Shown: piece after piece, positions 62,509-64,000 of the stretch | Layout: every line of letters starts with the position of its first letter | How positions within the stretch are numbered: the stretch's first letter is position 1 | DNA from: Microvirga sp. VF16 | Lineage (GTDB): Bacteria > Pseudomonadota > Alphaproteobacteria > Rhizobiales > Beijerinckiaceae | Length of the DNA stretch: 64,000 bases | Assembly (NCBI RefSeq): GCF_016864375.1 | Contig: NZ_CP069355.1 | Coordinates: 372,001-436,000 of the forward strand | Direction: 5' to 3' | The notes under the pieces: model-generated | The model's input: the letters and a program-made list of their open reading frames with translations, nothing else | Told to the model about the DNA's origin: nothing | Database searches by the model: none | Translations under genes and position numbers: made by a program

Positions 62509-63960
62509 GTGTCGATATCTTACGGTCAGGGTAGCGAATGCCGAACTGCAAAACTTGTTTTAGCCCTCCGGGGAGTTGTTGGGGCCGAGAACTGCATCGT
62601 AGATGATGAGCACAAGGCGCGGTATCTGGTGGACTGGCGAAAGCTATATTCCGGGAAGACGCTCGCCGTAATCCGCCCGGGGACGACCGAAGAGGCGGCT
62701 GCTGTGGTTAGAGCCTGTGCTGCTGCGAACGTTGGTGTGGTGCCCCAAGGCGGGAATACCGGGCTCGTCGGCGGTGCCATACCTATCAGTGACGGCGAAG
62801 AGATTATCATCAGCCTCGAGCGGATGAATCGGATTCGTGCCCTCGATAAGGCGAACTACACGGTGACAGTCGAGGCCGGATGTGTACTTTCGCGCCTGCA
62901 CAATGTCGTGGCGGAGGCGAGCCTGTTCTTTCCGCTCAGCCTTGGAGCTGAAGGATCATGCCAAATCGGTGGAAACCTTGCTACGAACGCAGGCGGAAAC
63001 GCGGTCCTGAGATACGGAAGCATACGAAACCTAGCACTGGGATTGGAGGTTGTGCTTCCGAACGGCCAGATCTGGAATGGTTTGCGCGCCTTGCGGAAGG
63101 ATAATGCAGGCTACGATCTGAGAAACCTATTTATTGGAAGCGAGGGAACCCTCGGACTGATCACAGCTGCAGTACTGCAGCTCTTTCCTCCGCCGACACA
63201 CATCACAACGTGTGTTCTTGGATTTCCCTCATTGGAGCGCCTTCCTGATATCTACGGATTTCTTCGCGAGCGGCTGTCTTACGGGCTGAGCGCCTTCGAA
63301 CTGATGCCGGGGCATGCAGTGGATCTCGCATCGGAGACCCTTAGGGGCATCAGGAGGCCAATGCGGGCATCGCATCCGTACTATGCCCTCGTCGAGGTTT
63401 CTGATTTCTCGCAAGATGCTGTTGGGAACTCCGCAGTCGAAGCTACCACTATGGAGCTCCTCGAGCGGCAGCTCATTTCTGATGCAGTAATCGCCGCCAG
63501 TGCCGCACAGAGAAGAGATTTCTGGAAAGCCAGGGAGGGCATAGTAGATATGCAACCCCTTTTAGGAGCCGTGGCGAAGCATGACATTTCCGTTCCCGTT
63601 TCCAATATCGGCTCTTTCATAAGTCAAGCGGCTGAAGTGATCGACAAAATTGCACCCGGGGTCCTGCAGATTGCTTTCGGGCACGTCGGGGATGGCAATA
63701 TTCACCTCAACTTAATTGAGCGGGAGAACGAAAAGATGTCGGCATTCCGTGCTCGTGCCCAAGAGATCGGTGTGGCCCTCTATGATCTCGTGGATGCATT
63801 TGAAGGAAGCTTCAGTGCAGAACACGGGATCGGGCAATTGCGGCGCCAGGACCTTATCTCTCGACGTTCCTCCATTGAGATCGATGTGATGCGCGCCGTG
63901 AAACGGACAATTGATCCACAAGGCTTATTCAACCGGGGTAAGCTCTTCGCCACTCCGTGA
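62509..63960 (+). CDS. FAD-linked 2-hydroxyacid dehydrogenase (GlcD/D2HGDH-like)
   Basis: A flavoprotein of 483 residues that oxidises a 2-hydroxyacid such as D-2-hydroxyglutarate or D-lactate and passes electrons onward. The PCMH FAD domain contains VRACAAANVGVVPQGGNTGL, GGNLATNAGGNAVLRYGS and LRNLFIGSEGTLGLITAAVL. The C-terminal FAD-oxidase domain has QIAFGHVGDGNIHLNLIE (metal His) and FSAEHGIGQLRRQD. The GTG at 62509 is weakly supported by CGGAG. It is divergent from the GhrA-like gene over 162 bases. ETF could be its electron acceptor, as for D2HGDH in other organisms. Confidence 0.88.
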   Translation: MSISYGQGSECRTAKLVLALRGVVGAENCIVDDEHKARYLVDWRKLYSGKTLAVIRPGTTEEAAAVVRACAAANVGVVPQGGNTGLVGGAIPISDGEEIIISLERMNRIRALDKANYTVTVEAGCVLSRLHNVVAEASLFFPLSLGAEGSCQIGGNLATNAGGNAVLRYGSIRNLALGLEVVLPNGQIWNGLRALRKDNAGYDLRNLFIGSEGTLGLITAAVLQLFPPPTHITTCVLGFPSLERLPDIYGFLRERLSYGLSAFELMPGHAVDLASETLRGIRRPMRASHPYYALVEVSDFSQDAVGNSAVEATTMELLERQLISDAVIAASAAQRRDFWKAREGIVDMQPLLGAVAKHDISVPVSNIGSFISQAAEVIDKIAPGVLQIAFGHVGDGNIHLNLIERENEKMSAFRARAQEIGVALYDLVDAFEGSFSAEHGIGQLRRQDLISRRSSIEIDVMRAVKRTIDPQGLFNRGKLFATP

Positions 63961-64000
63961 ATGCAGCGTCGCTTCATCCGGTGGGGCGACCATAATTTCA

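Overview
The window looks like an accessory, IS-rich stretch of an alphaproteobacterial genome, most likely Hyphomicrobiales (Rhizobiales). The reasons are GC-rich coding DNA, GcvA-like LysR regulators, a FixK/FNR-type box, a PntA with its membrane segment fused, and IS1111/IS110, IS1182, IS1380 and IS6-type elements common in that order. This placement is inferred from gene content only. No rRNA, tRNA, CRISPR array, integrase or replication gene was recognised.

Region by region: (1) 1-6527: a minus-strand operon of a phosphonoacetate hydrolase (phnA-like), a second alkaline-phosphatase-superfamily hydrolase and an oligopeptide-type ABC importer cut by the window edge, with a divergent LysR regulator. 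(2) 6650-8090: an intact IS1111-group IS110-family element with subterminal inverted repeats. (3) 8123-12810: six translationally coupled genes forming a FecBCD-type metal-chelate importer plus an FmdE-like protein and two small amidotransferase-fold-like proteins. An IS6 ghost and an EntS-like MFS exporter follow to 15280. (4) 15897-33102: a long minus-strand catabolic block with a dipeptide ABC transporter, M20 dipeptidase, CapA-like protein, omega-aminotransferase, aldehyde dehydrogenase and glutamate dehydrogenase. It also holds a NicO/DUF1007 nickel-cobalt transport pair with an exported amidohydrolase, and a divergent LysR gene lies next to it. (5) 34600-38350: a graveyard of broken genes (IS110 fragment, panC, panB, a Crp/Fnr regulator, a panB/scoB chimera under a FixK-like box). 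(6) 39084-42460: an RpiR regulator divergent from an orphan amino-acid-type binding protein and an M20-fold protein that has lost metal ligands. (7) 42600-48000: an IS cluster (IS6 fragment, complete IS1182 element with target duplication, IS1111 fragment, IS1380 transposase) around a decayed hbd gene and a second panB/scoB chimera. (8) 48152-54643: an intact etfB-etfA-etfQO-pntA-pntB operon. (9) 54686-61343: an amidase, an ArgE-like deacylase and a PotABCD-type importer, followed by a hydroxyacid reductase and a divergent FAD-linked hydroxyacid dehydrogenase.

Most intact modules pair an importer with the hydrolase that would process its cargo, which fits a soil or host-associated scavenger. 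The two graveyards share homologous DNA (panB start, scoB end, then the start of the same small gene), so one ancestral segment was probably duplicated and then broken up by IS activity.
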